DNA from: Bacteroidales bacterium
Lineage (GTDB): Bacteria; Bacteroidota; Bacteroidia; Bacteroidales; UBA932
Length of the DNA stretch: 64,000 nt
Direction: 5' to 3'
Assembly: GCA_017959005.1 (NCBI GenBank)
Contig: JAGDBO010000012.1
Coordinates: forward strand, 62,001 to 126,000
This document shows positions 36,701-44,480 of the stretch, piece after piece. Below the pieces are notes generated by a model. The model was not told the origin of the DNA and searched no databases. It saw only the letters and a list, made by a program, of their open reading frames with translations. How positions within the stretch are numbered: the stretch's first letter is position 1; every line of letters starts with the position of its first letter. Both the position numbers and the translations under genes were made by a program.

Positions 36701-36969
36701 TGGCCTCCGAATGAGAGAAGTATTCCCTGAGGTTTCTCCTTCTTTATGACCTTCTCCACAAAGTAAGGGGTAACGGGGAGGAAGTAAATCTTGTCTGCAA
36801 TTCCCTCCGATGTCTGTACGGTGGCAATGTTAGGGTTAATGAGCACGGTCTTTATGTGCTCCTCTTTCATTGCCTTAAGTGCCTGAGAGCCCGAGTAATC
36901 GAACTCTCCAGCCTCTCCTATTTTTAGGGCACCGGAACCCAATATGAGTACTTTCTTTATGGATTTCAT
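33757..36969 (-). CDS. carB: Carbamoyl-phosphate synthase large subunit
   Basis: Large subunit (1070 residues) making carbamoyl phosphate for pyrimidines and arginine from ammonia delivered by CarA, bicarbonate and two ATP. Two homologous ATP-grasp halves are visible, with the paired starts [23 protein letters not shown] and [20 protein letters not shown], and a C-terminal MGS-like regulatory domain (about 935-1070, [11 protein letters not shown]). It begins on the base after the carA stop codon. Long open frames on the opposite strand here are artefacts of codon bias. Confidence 0.97.
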   Translation of the reverse strand: [1070 protein letters not shown]

Positions 36970-38055
36970 CTAAAGAAGATTTATAAAGTCATCAAATAAA
37001 AATTCTGTGTCTGTAGGACCGCTGGTTGCCTCCGGGTGGAACTGCGCAGAGAAGAAGGGTTTCTTCTTGTGGCGTATTCCCTCGTTGGTGTTGTCATTCA
37101 TATTGATAAAGAGCGGTTCCCACTCCTTTGAAAGGGTACTGTCATCCACTGCAAATCCGTGATTCTGAGATGTTACAAAGCAGCGGTCCGTGCCTACCAT
37201 CCTAACCGGCTGGTTATGGCTGCGGTGTCCGTATTTCAGTTTGTAGGTGTTGGCTCCGGCGGCACGTGCCATAAGCTGGTTGCCCATACAGATGCCGAAT
37301 ATAGGCTTGTTGCCCTTCATTGCAACCTTCAGATGTTCAACCGCTTTGGTGCAGAGTTCCGGGTTTCCCGGGCCGTTGGAGATAAAGAGGCCGTCCCACT
37401 CCAGGGTGTTGAAGTCATAGTCCCAAGGAACTCTTACAACCTCCACGTTTCTCTTAATGAGGCACCTTAGTATATTGTTCTTAACTCCGCAGTCCACCAG
37501 CACAACTCTCTTCTTTCCTTTTCCGTAAACCTTTGTCTTCTTGCAGGATACAATATCTACTTGGTTCTCCTTGTTAGGATCTGCAATAGGGGCATATTTT
37601 CTGCTTCCAATAGGAACTATCCTTCCCAGCATAGCTCCCTTCTCCCTCAGAACCTTTGTCAGTTCCCTGGTATCCACACCGTAAATTCCCGGAATCTTCT
37701 CTTTTTTAAGCCACTGATCCAGGCTCATTGCGGAGTTCCAGTGGCTGAAGTTCTCGGAATAATAGGATATAACCAGAGCCCTTACGTGTATCTTATCAGA
37801 TTCGAACACTTTGGATACTCCATCTTCCATAAAATCTTTAGGCACACCGTAGTTTCCTATGATAGGGTAGGTTATGCAAAGAATCTGACCTGAGTAGGAG
37901 GGGTCCGTAAGACTCTCCGGGTAGCCTACCATTGCAGTATTGAAGACTACCTCTCCCTCTGCACTCTTCTGATATCCAAAAGAATAGCCCTGAAATTCAA
38001 GGCCATTCTCCAAAACAAGTTTTATTTTACTTTCAGATTGCATCTTTTTTTCCAT
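36970..38055 (-). CDS. carA: Carbamoyl-phosphate synthase small subunit
   Basis: Glutaminase subunit (361 residues). The N-terminal CPSase domain has the GYPESLTDPSYSGQI segment; the C-terminal class I amidotransferase domain has the catalytic Cys in FGICMGNQLMA and the His/Glu pair in FHPEATSGP. A second start at 38043 (MQSES) is possible. It is 13 bases from the dipeptidase gene upstream on the same strand and contiguous with carB. Confidence 0.96.
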   Translation of the reverse strand: MEKKMQSESKIKLVLENGLEFQGYSFGYQKSAEGEVVFNTAMVGYPESLTDPSYSGQILCITYPIIGNYGVPKDFMEDGVSKVFESDKIHVRALVISYYSENFSHWNSAMSLDQWLKKEKIPGIYGVDTRELTKVLREKGAMLGRIVPIGSRKYAPIADPNKENQVDIVSCKKTKVYGKGKKRVVLVDCGVKNNILRCLIKRNVEVVRVPWDYDFNTLEWDGLFISNGPGNPELCTKAVEHLKVAMKGNKPIFGICMGNQLMARAAGANTYKLKYGHRSHNQPVRMVGTDRCFVTSQNHGFAVDDSTLSKEWEPLFINMNDNTNEGIRHKKKPFFSAQFHPEATSGPTDTEFLFDDFINLL

Positions 38056-38067
38056 TTCGGGCGCAAT

Positions 38068-39684
38068 TTACAAACTTCTTGCAAATATTCCCCAGAATTC
38101 TTCCTTTAACATCTCCCAAGTTTTCTGTTCAGCAAAACTTACCCTCTTACAGTAGTTGTTAAGAAGGAATACCGCCTCATCCCTCTTTCCCTCTTTTATC
38201 AATTTAACCGCCTTATCTTCAAGGTATTTGGTATCCTGCAGTATCATCTGGTCATATTCAGAAAGCCACTCCTTTATCTTTCCCTGGGTTCTGTCCCACC
38301 CAATTGTGGCCAGGCGGTTGGTCTCTCTAAAGCGCCAGATGGCCGCATCACGGCGGTAACGCTTCTGCCCGCACACCCCAAATCCATCTGGAAGTTCTGT
38401 CTGACCTGCATAGATAGGCACGCGTGGGCTCTGAGCAGGGTTGTCAAAGGCAAACCAGGCAACGGCGCCCACCTCATCCGGCAGCCACCCTCTCACCTGA
38501 ATAATATGTGAATAGGAGCACTGAATAACCGCAATGGTCCTGTTTCTTGGTGCACTCCTAGGCTGTAGTTTATTGAGCAGAGTCCTTACGTTGTTTGGCA
38601 TAAAGGTGCTTATAGGAGCAATGCTGTCTACCACCGTACTGTCTTTACCGTCAGCAGTTTTTACTCTCTTTTTCACCCCAATTTTTAGGTTTTTCACCTG
38701 GTCCAGTTCCGTTCCGTCATAAGTCTCTCTGTAGAACTCAAACATCCTCTCAACAGTTATCTTCTCATCCGGTTTGACGGAGAACGGCATCTCAGCATCA
38801 TTCATACTCAACCCCAGACTCGGTGCCATGCGGCTCAGTACGTAAAACTCTCTTACTGAGTAGTTTTTAGGGTAGGTGGTTACCATTGGCCAGAACTTGA
38901 ACTCACCCTTTCCGTCCCACAGACCCAATTCTTTGCATCTCTCTCTTAAATCCGAGCCGTACATAAAGTAATCCGGGTTGTTGAAATCTATCACTCCAAT
39001 CTTTGGCACGTTTGCAGAGATGGAGGCGTGGTCATCCGGCAACTTCTGTGCCGCCCACAGTGCTCCGGGCTTCTTGCCGCTCTTTCCGCTACCGTAAATC
39101 TCAAAGAGCCATGCCTCATTCTTATCTATAATGGTGAGTGACTCTCCCCAGTCTCCGTAACCGTATTCCTCTGCCAGTGAGCCCATTAGCCTAATGGCGT
39201 CTCTTGCGGTTGAGCATCTTTGCAGCGCAATTCTCTCCAGCTCCTCAATCTGAAACAGCCCCTCCTTGTTCACCAGTTCTCTCTTTCCCTCCGTAGTTGT
39301 CTCTCCCATAGCCAATTGCTTCTCGTTCATGCAAGGGTAGGCTACGTTCAGATAGCGCAGCGTCTCCTCCGTAGGTGCCGGTATTGCCCCTTTAACCACG
39401 GTGTTACGCATATCAAACGGCTCCTCCGTGTGGAGTTTTCCCCACACAATCTCATCCAACGCTCCCGCTGCAAACTTCTTGCGAGGCTCCATCGTGAGCC
39501 AGGTTCTGTAGTTGGAGTCACAGGTATGGGCGGTCATAAGCGAGCCGTCACTGCTGGCTCCCTTTGCCACAAAAATGGAGGTGCAACTCTCCTTTACCTC
39601 AGGTTCTAAAGAGTTAACAATCTGAGCATAAGAACCAACTGAAATAAAAACAGATACAACGCAAATGGATAAAAATCGTTTCAT
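38068..39684 (-). CDS. Secreted C69-family dipeptidase
   Basis: A 538-residue N-terminal-nucleophile hydrolase of peptidase family C69 (PepD-like). The ATG at 39684 gives a clean signal peptide (MKRFLSICVVSVFISVGSYA) that the longer frame lacks. After a short propeptide, Cys34 in KESCTSIFVAKGAS would become the catalytic N-terminus on autoprocessing; the following TCDSNYRTW and RRDAAIWRF segments fit the family. Export to the periplasm agrees with peptide use as nutrient and with the lysine and histidine pathways nearby. Confidence 0.9.
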   Translation of the reverse strand: MKRFLSICVVSVFISVGSYAQIVNSLEPEVKESCTSIFVAKGASSDGSLMTAHTCDSNYRTWLTMEPRKKFAAGALDEIVWGKLHTEEPFDMRNTVVKGAIPAPTEETLRYLNVAYPCMNEKQLAMGETTTEGKRELVNKEGLFQIEELERIALQRCSTARDAIRLMGSLAEEYGYGDWGESLTIIDKNEAWLFEIYGSGKSGKKPGALWAAQKLPDDHASISANVPKIGVIDFNNPDYFMYGSDLRERCKELGLWDGKGEFKFWPMVTTYPKNYSVREFYVLSRMAPSLGLSMNDAEMPFSVKPDEKITVERMFEFYRETYDGTELDQVKNLKIGVKKRVKTADGKDSTVVDSIAPISTFMPNNVRTLLNKLQPRSAPRNRTIAVIQCSYSHIIQVRGWLPDEVGAVAWFAFDNPAQSPRVPIYAGQTELPDGFGVCGQKRYRRDAAIWRFRETNRLATIGWDRTQGKIKEWLSEYDQMILQDTKYLEDKAVKLIKEGKRDEAVFLLNNYCKRVSFAEQKTWEMLKEEFWGIFARSL

Positions 39685-39718
39685 ATAAATGGAATCAAAA
39701 ACAATATTCAAATCAGAA

Positions 39719-39726
39719 CAAATATA
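39719..39726 (-). promoter_or_regulatory. Promoter -7 element for the dipeptidase gene
   Basis: TATATTTG on the minus strand is a perfect TAnnTTTG match about 35 bases before the ATG at 39684. A convincing -33 element was not seen. It may also drive carA and carB, which follow closely. Confidence 0.5.
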
Positions 39727-39740
39727 ATAAAACTATCACT

Positions 39741-39748
39741 TATCTTTG
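39741..39748 (+). promoter_or_regulatory. Promoter -7 element for lysO, possibly leaderless
   Basis: TATCTTTG on the plus strand is a perfect TAnnTTTG match ending only four bases before the ATG at 39753. The expected transcript start falls on or beside the start codon, so the message may lack a leader. Confidence 0.55.
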
Positions 39749-39752
39749 CCGT

Positions 39753-40025
39753 ATGTTAATCACCCTGGCCCTTATGGTTGTGGGAATCTTCATTGGCAGG
39801 TTCCTAAGAGGAAGAGAGCAACTGAACAAGACCGTCTCCTTCCTTCTTATGCTCTCTGTCTGCATCCTGCTCTTTATCATGGGAATAAGAGTGGCACTCA
39901 ACCCAAATCTAAAGAACGCCTTCTCCTCTGTTGGAGTTATCTCCTTGATACTATTTTTCTTTGCCACAGCCTGCTCAATACTGGCAGTCTACTTCTTTAC
40001 CAAAACCAAACAAAAGACCAAATGA
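39753..40025 (+). CDS. lysO: LysO lysine exporter, N-terminal part (DUF340-like)
   Basis: A 90-residue membrane protein with three predicted spans, corresponding to the N-terminal third of the E. coli lysine exporter LysO (YbjE, about 300 residues in one chain). Its stop overlaps the next start as ATGA (40022-40025), so the second half is made by coupled translation. Both parts are intact and hydrophobic throughout, so this reads as a split gene rather than a frameshift. LysO exports lysine and its toxic analogue thialysine in E. coli. Confidence 0.8.
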   Translation: MLITLALMVVGIFIGRFLRGREQLNKTVSFLLMLSVCILLFIMGIRVALNPNLKNAFSSVGVISLILFFFATACSILAVYFFTKTKQKTK

Positions 40026-40645
40026 GAGACAGTATCATCATATTGGGGAGTTTTCTTTTGGGACTTGCACTGGTTTTAACCGGTCTTCTGCCGGAGTCGT
40101 TCCATACTCTGGATTATGCAAACTACTCCAACTGGGTGCTCTATGCCATGATGTTTATTGTGGGAGTAAACATTGGATTATCATCTGATATCAAGACAGT
40201 TATAAAGAACCTCCCCAAAAGGATTTTACTTCTCCCTGTAGTTACCTTCCTTGGAACTCTTGCAGGTACTCTTATTGCCTATGCCGTTATAAGGCTGATG
40301 GGTTATGACTTAACCCTCTTAAACGCTGTAACCATCAACTCTGCAATGGGTTACTACTCCCTCTCAGCCATTCTTATCACCCAAGCATGGGGCGCAACCT
40401 TAGGCTCAACAGCCCTCCTAACCAATCTTATGAGGGAACTCTTTACTATCCTGATGGCCAAGCCAATAAGCAAGCACTTTGGCAAATATGCCCTCACAGC
40501 ATCAGGTGGTGTCACCGTAACTGACACCACCCTTCCAATCATCCTTAAATGTGACGGCAATGAAATCTTCCCGGCCGTCCTCTACTGCGGCGTGGTCATC
40601 AACCTCACCGTCCCATTCCTCCTCACCCTTTTGCTCTCCTTGTAA
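40022..40645 (+). CDS. lysO: LysO lysine exporter, C-terminal part
   Basis: A 207-residue membrane protein with about six or seven spans that corresponds to the LysO domain proper (NIGLSSDIKTVIKNLPKR; NSAMGYYSLSAILI; NLMRELFTILMAKP; GGVTVTDTTLP). It starts inside the preceding gene's stop (ATGA). The open frame continues upstream to 39746, but that part is the out-of-frame shadow of the first lysO gene. Together the two proteins should form one transporter. Direction of transport in a lysine fermenter is uncertain. Confidence 0.85.
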   Translation: MRDSIIILGSFLLGLALVLTGLLPESFHTLDYANYSNWVLYAMMFIVGVNIGLSSDIKTVIKNLPKRILLLPVVTFLGTLAGTLIAYAVIRLMGYDLTLLNAVTINSAMGYYSLSAILITQAWGATLGSTALLTNLMRELFTILMAKPISKHFGKYALTASGGVTVTDTTLPIILKCDGNEIFPAVLYCGVVINLTVPFLLTLLLSL

Positions 40646-40653
40646 ATTCTCTT

Positions 40654-40685
40654 TTTGATTTATCGGGAAAATTGTGTTAATTTTA
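40654..40685 (+). promoter_or_regulatory. Candidate promoter of the hut operon
   Basis: TTTG (40654-40657), a 20-base spacer and TAATTTTA (40678-40685, one mismatch from TAnnTTTG) precede the ftcD start by 35 bases. It fits the Bacteroidota promoter spacing. Confidence 0.45.
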
Positions 40686-40720
40686 AGGATTAAAAGCAAA
40701 AAAGTATAAATGGTTTAAAT

Positions 40721-42454
40721 ATGAAAAGAATAATAGAATGTGTGCCCAACTTCAGTGAGGGGCGCAACAGAGAGGTGATTGACAAAATAGTAGAGGTAAT
40801 AGCATCTGCAAAGGTGACGGTAGATGGTGTAAGTGAGAAAGTTAAGGTGCTGGATGTAGATCCTGGAGAGGCAACTAACAGAACGGTGGTGACATTTGTG
40901 GGAAGTGTTGAGGCTGTCTTGGAGGCTGCTTTCCAGGGAGTTAAGAAGGCAGGAGAACTTATAGATATGCGCTGTCATAAAGGTGCTCACCCAAGAAGCG
41001 GAGCAACTGATGTGCTGCCGTTGATTCCAATTTCCGGTATTACCCTTAGTGAGTGTGCAGAACTTGCCAGAGGGCTGGCTAAGAGGATTTTTGATGAACT
41101 TCAGATTCCTTGCTACTGCTATGAGGCTGCTGCATACAAGCCGAAGAGGAAGAATCTTGCGGTGTGCAGAAGCGGTGAGTATGAGGCACTTGTGGAGAAA
41201 GTATGTGACCCTGAGAGAAAGCCGGACTTTGGCCCGGGCAAGTATACGGATGTGGTAGCAAAGAGCGGGGCCATTAACGTGGGAGCCCGTAACTTCCTGG
41301 TAGCCGTGAACTTCAACCTGAATACCACATCTACACGCAGAGCAATGGCTGTGGCCTTTGACGTAAGGGAGAAGGGAAGAAAGATGAGAGAAGGCGGTTC
41401 TCTTACAGGCAAAGTGCTTAAGGATGAGAACGGTAACGATTTATGGCAGCCTGGAACCCTTAAGGGCTGCAAGGCAATAGGCTGGTATATAGATGAGTAC
41501 GGTATTGCTCAGGTATCTATGAACATTACTGACATTGAGGCAACGTCTCTGCATGAGGCTTACGAGGAGGTATGCCGTGCGGCATCTTTGAGGGGACTCA
41601 AAGTTACGGGAACAGAGATAGTTGGACTGGTTCCTAAGAGAGTTCTTATGGATGCCGGAAGGTTCTATCTTGCCCGTCAGCAGCGTTCATTGGGAGTTAG
41701 CGAGGATGAAGTAATGAAGATTGCCGTAAAATCTATGAGTCTGGATGACCTTAAACCGTTTGTGGTAAGGGAGAAAGTTATCGAGTATCTGATGGAAGAT
41801 CCTAAGGAGATGGCTGTTAAAGAGCGTCTTATAAGGATGACCTGCAAGGACTTTGCAGTGGAGACTGCATCTGAGTCTCCTGCTCCTGGCGGCGGTTCAA
41901 TCTCCGCATATATGGGTGCACTGGGTGCAGCTCTGGGAACTATGGTTGCCAACCTCTCCTCTCACAAGAGAGGATGGGATGAGCGCTGGAAGGAGTTCTC
42001 AGACTGGGCAGAGAAGGGGCAGGCCCTTATGAATGAACTTCTTGCACTGGTAGATGAAGATACGGCTGCATTCAACAAGATAATGGATGTTTTTTCAATG
42101 CCTAAGGGAACCGAGGAGGAAAAGGCAGCTAGGGCTGCCGCTATGGAGGCTGCAACTCTTTATGCTACAGAGGTTCCGCTCAGAACATTAAAGACCTCAT
42201 TCAAGGTATTTGAAGTTGCCTCTGCTATGGCAAGTGAGGGTAATCCTAACTCAGTTTCAGATGCCGGAGTTGCTGCAATTGCGGCAAGAGGAGCGGTATT
42301 CGGAGCCCGTCTGAACGTACACATTAATGCAGAGGGGCTTAAGGATAGGGCTAAGGCAGAGCAACTTATGAAGGAGGCGGATGATGTAATGGCTAATGCC
42401 GTATTGGCGGAGAAGAAGATACTGGAGATTGTAGAAAACAAAATAAAAGGTTGA
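40721..42454 (+). CDS. ftcD: Glutamate formimidoyltransferase / formimidoyl-THF cyclodeaminase fusion
   Basis: A 577-residue bifunctional enzyme like the animal FTCD. Residues 1-about 340 are the formiminotransferase domain (ECVPNFSEGRN, GAHPRSGATDVLPLIP, MNITDIEATSLHEAY); about 370-577 are the cyclodeaminase domain, with SPAPGGGSISAYMGALGAAL and an all-helical C-terminus. It transfers the formimino group of formiminoglutamate to tetrahydrofolate, then releases ammonia to give methenyl-THF. It heads the hut operon and explains the absence of a HutG or HutF gene. hutU follows 4 bases later. Confidence 0.95.
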   Translation: MKRIIECVPNFSEGRNREVIDKIVEVIASAKVTVDGVSEKVKVLDVDPGEATNRTVVTFVGSVEAVLEAAFQGVKKAGELIDMRCHKGAHPRSGATDVLPLIPISGITLSECAELARGLAKRIFDELQIPCYCYEAAAYKPKRKNLAVCRSGEYEALVEKVCDPERKPDFGPGKYTDVVAKSGAINVGARNFLVAVNFNLNTTSTRRAMAVAFDVREKGRKMREGGSLTGKVLKDENGNDLWQPGTLKGCKAIGWYIDEYGIAQVSMNITDIEATSLHEAYEEVCRAASLRGLKVTGTEIVGLVPKRVLMDAGRFYLARQQRSLGVSEDEVMKIAVKSMSLDDLKPFVVREKVIEYLMEDPKEMAVKERLIRMTCKDFAVETASESPAPGGGSISAYMGALGAALGTMVANLSSHKRGWDERWKEFSDWAEKGQALMNELLALVDEDTAAFNKIMDVFSMPKGTEEEKAARAAAMEAATLYATEVPLRTLKTSFKVFEVASAMASEGNPNSVSDAGVAAIAARGAVFGARLNVHINAEGLKDRAKAEQLMKEADDVMANAVLAEKKILEIVENKIKG

Positions 42455-42458
42455 TTCT

Positions 42459-44474
42459 ATGACATTTAAAGAGGAGATACTAGCAGGGTTGGGAGATACT
42501 CTGCCAAGTGTAAAACCGTATGACGAGAAGATAAATCATGCTCCTAAGAGGAAAGATATTCTGACCGAAAAGGAGAAGAAACTGGCGCTGCGTAACGCAC
42601 TGCGTTATTTCCCGGCCAAGTTTCATAAGGTTCTTGCAGCGGAGTTTCTGGAGGAGTTACGCCTCTACGGAAGAATCTATATGTACCGTTACAGACCTGA
42701 TTACAAGATATATGCACGCCCAATAGATGAGTATCCGTGCAAGAGCGTTTATGCGGCCGCCATTATGGCTATGATTCAGAACAATCTGGACGAGAGGGTA
42801 GCACAACATCCGCACGAGCTCATAATCTACGGAGGCAACGGATCAATATTCCAGAACTGGGCCCAGTACCGCCTTGTAATGCAGTATCTTGCAACAATGA
42901 CAGATGAGCAGACACTCTCCATGTACTCCGGTCATCCAATGGGTCTTTTCCCTTCACATAAGGATGCTCCAAGGGTTGTGGTAACCAACGGAATGGTTAT
43001 TCCGAACTACTCCAAACAGGATCACTGGGAGAAGTTTAACGCACTGGGAGTGAGCCAGTACGGTCAGATGACTGCAGGCTCATATATGTACATAGGACCT
43101 CAGGGAATTGTACACGGTACAACCATAACCGTAATGAATGCCGCCCGTTTGCAACTGCGTAAGAGAGGTATTGAGGGAACCCGTGAGAATATGGCGGGAA
43201 TGCTCTTTGTTACAGCAGGTTTGGGAGGTATGAGCGGAGCACAGCCTAAGGCGGGAAACATTGCCGGAGTGGTAAGCGTAACGGCGGAGATTAATCCTTT
43301 AGCAGCGGAGAAGAGACACTCCCAGGGTTGGGTGGATGAACTCCATTACTCTCTGGATGAACTGATTGGAAGAGTTAAGAAGGCGGTTTCTGATAAGGAG
43401 ACCGTTTCACTTGCATACGTGGGCAACGTTGTGGATCTCTGGGAAAGACTTGCAGAGGTGGGAATTAAGGTGGATATAGGTTCAGACCAGACCTCACTTC
43501 ACAACCCTTGGTCCGGCGGCTATTATCCTGTAGGTTACTCACTTGAAGAGTCCAAGAAGATGATGGCTGAGGAGCCTGAGAGGTTTAAGGAGGCTGTTAA
43601 GGCTTCACTCAGAAGACAGATTGCAGCAATTAACCGCCTGGCGGATAGAGGAATGTACTTCTTTGACTACGGCAACGCATTCCTGTTGGAATCTTCCCGT
43701 GCAGGTGCGGATGTAATGAACGAAGAGGGCGGATTCCGTTATCCTTCTTACGTTCAGGATATTATGGGGCCTATGTACTTTGACTACGGGTTTGGTCCTT
43801 TCCGCTGGGTATGCATGAGTGAAGACCCTGCAGATCTTGCAATGAGTGATTCTCTGGCTGTTAGAGAGCTACAGAAAGAGGCCGCAATATCTACAGACGA
43901 TATTAAGATGCAGATGTTTGACAACATTCACTGGATAGAGGAGGCCGGAAGAAACAACCTGGTGGTTGGCTCACAGGCCAGAATACTCTATGCGGATTGC
44001 ATTGGAAGAGTGAACATTGCACTGGCTTTCAATGATGCCATAAGGAAGGGAGAGATAAAGGCGCCTATAGTTCTGGGAAGAGACCACCATGATGTCTCAG
44101 GTACGGACTCTCCGTTCCGTGAGACCTCAAACATCTATGACGGTTCACAGTTTACCGCAGATATGGCAATTCAGAACGTCATTGGTGACGGCTTCCGCGG
44201 AGCAACCTGGGTATCAATACATAACGGAGGCGGAGTAGGCTGGGGGGAGGTTATAAACGGAGGCTTTGGAATGGTAATAGACGGAAGTGCTGACTCTGAA
44301 AGACACATTAAGGAGATGCTGCACTGGGATGTAAATAACGGAATTGCACGCCGCTCATGGGCTAGAAACTCCGGTGCTGAGGATGCAATTAAGAGGGAGA
44401 TGCAACGTACCCCGAATTTGGTAGTTACCCTTCCTAATCACGTAGATGACAATATAATAGAGGAATTATTCTGA
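42459..44474 (+). CDS. hutU: Urocanate hydratase (long form)
   Basis: Converts urocanate to 4-imidazolone-5-propionate with NAD+ as tightly bound electrophile. At 671 residues it is the long form, close to the animal enzyme and longer than the roughly 555-residue Pseudomonas/Bacillus type. Clear motifs are IYGGNGSIFQNWAQY, MYSGHPMGLFPSH, TAGLGGMSGAQPKA (nucleotide binding), DQTSLHNPWSGGYYP and SIHNGGGVGWGEVINGGFG. It lies between ftcD and hutH with 4- and 6-base gaps. Confidence 0.96.
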   Translation: MTFKEEILAGLGDTLPSVKPYDEKINHAPKRKDILTEKEKKLALRNALRYFPAKFHKVLAAEFLEELRLYGRIYMYRYRPDYKIYARPIDEYPCKSVYAAAIMAMIQNNLDERVAQHPHELIIYGGNGSIFQNWAQYRLVMQYLATMTDEQTLSMYSGHPMGLFPSHKDAPRVVVTNGMVIPNYSKQDHWEKFNALGVSQYGQMTAGSYMYIGPQGIVHGTTITVMNAARLQLRKRGIEGTRENMAGMLFVTAGLGGMSGAQPKAGNIAGVVSVTAEINPLAAEKRHSQGWVDELHYSLDELIGRVKKAVSDKETVSLAYVGNVVDLWERLAEVGIKVDIGSDQTSLHNPWSGGYYPVGYSLEESKKMMAEEPERFKEAVKASLRRQIAAINRLADRGMYFFDYGNAFLLESSRAGADVMNEEGGFRYPSYVQDIMGPMYFDYGFGPFRWVCMSEDPADLAMSDSLAVRELQKEAAISTDDIKMQMFDNIHWIEEAGRNNLVVGSQARILYADCIGRVNIALAFNDAIRKGEIKAPIVLGRDHHDVSGTDSPFRETSNIYDGSQFTADMAIQNVIGDGFRGATWVSIHNGGGVGWGEVINGGFGMVIDGSADSERHIKEMLHWDVNNGIARRSWARNSGAEDAIKREMQRTPNLVVTLPNHVDDNIIEELF

Positions 44475-44480
44475 TTCTGT

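Noticed and set aside
39746..40021. N-terminal extension of the second lysO frame
   Set aside because: This part overlaps the first lysO gene in another frame; protein similarity to LysO begins only at the ATG at 40022.
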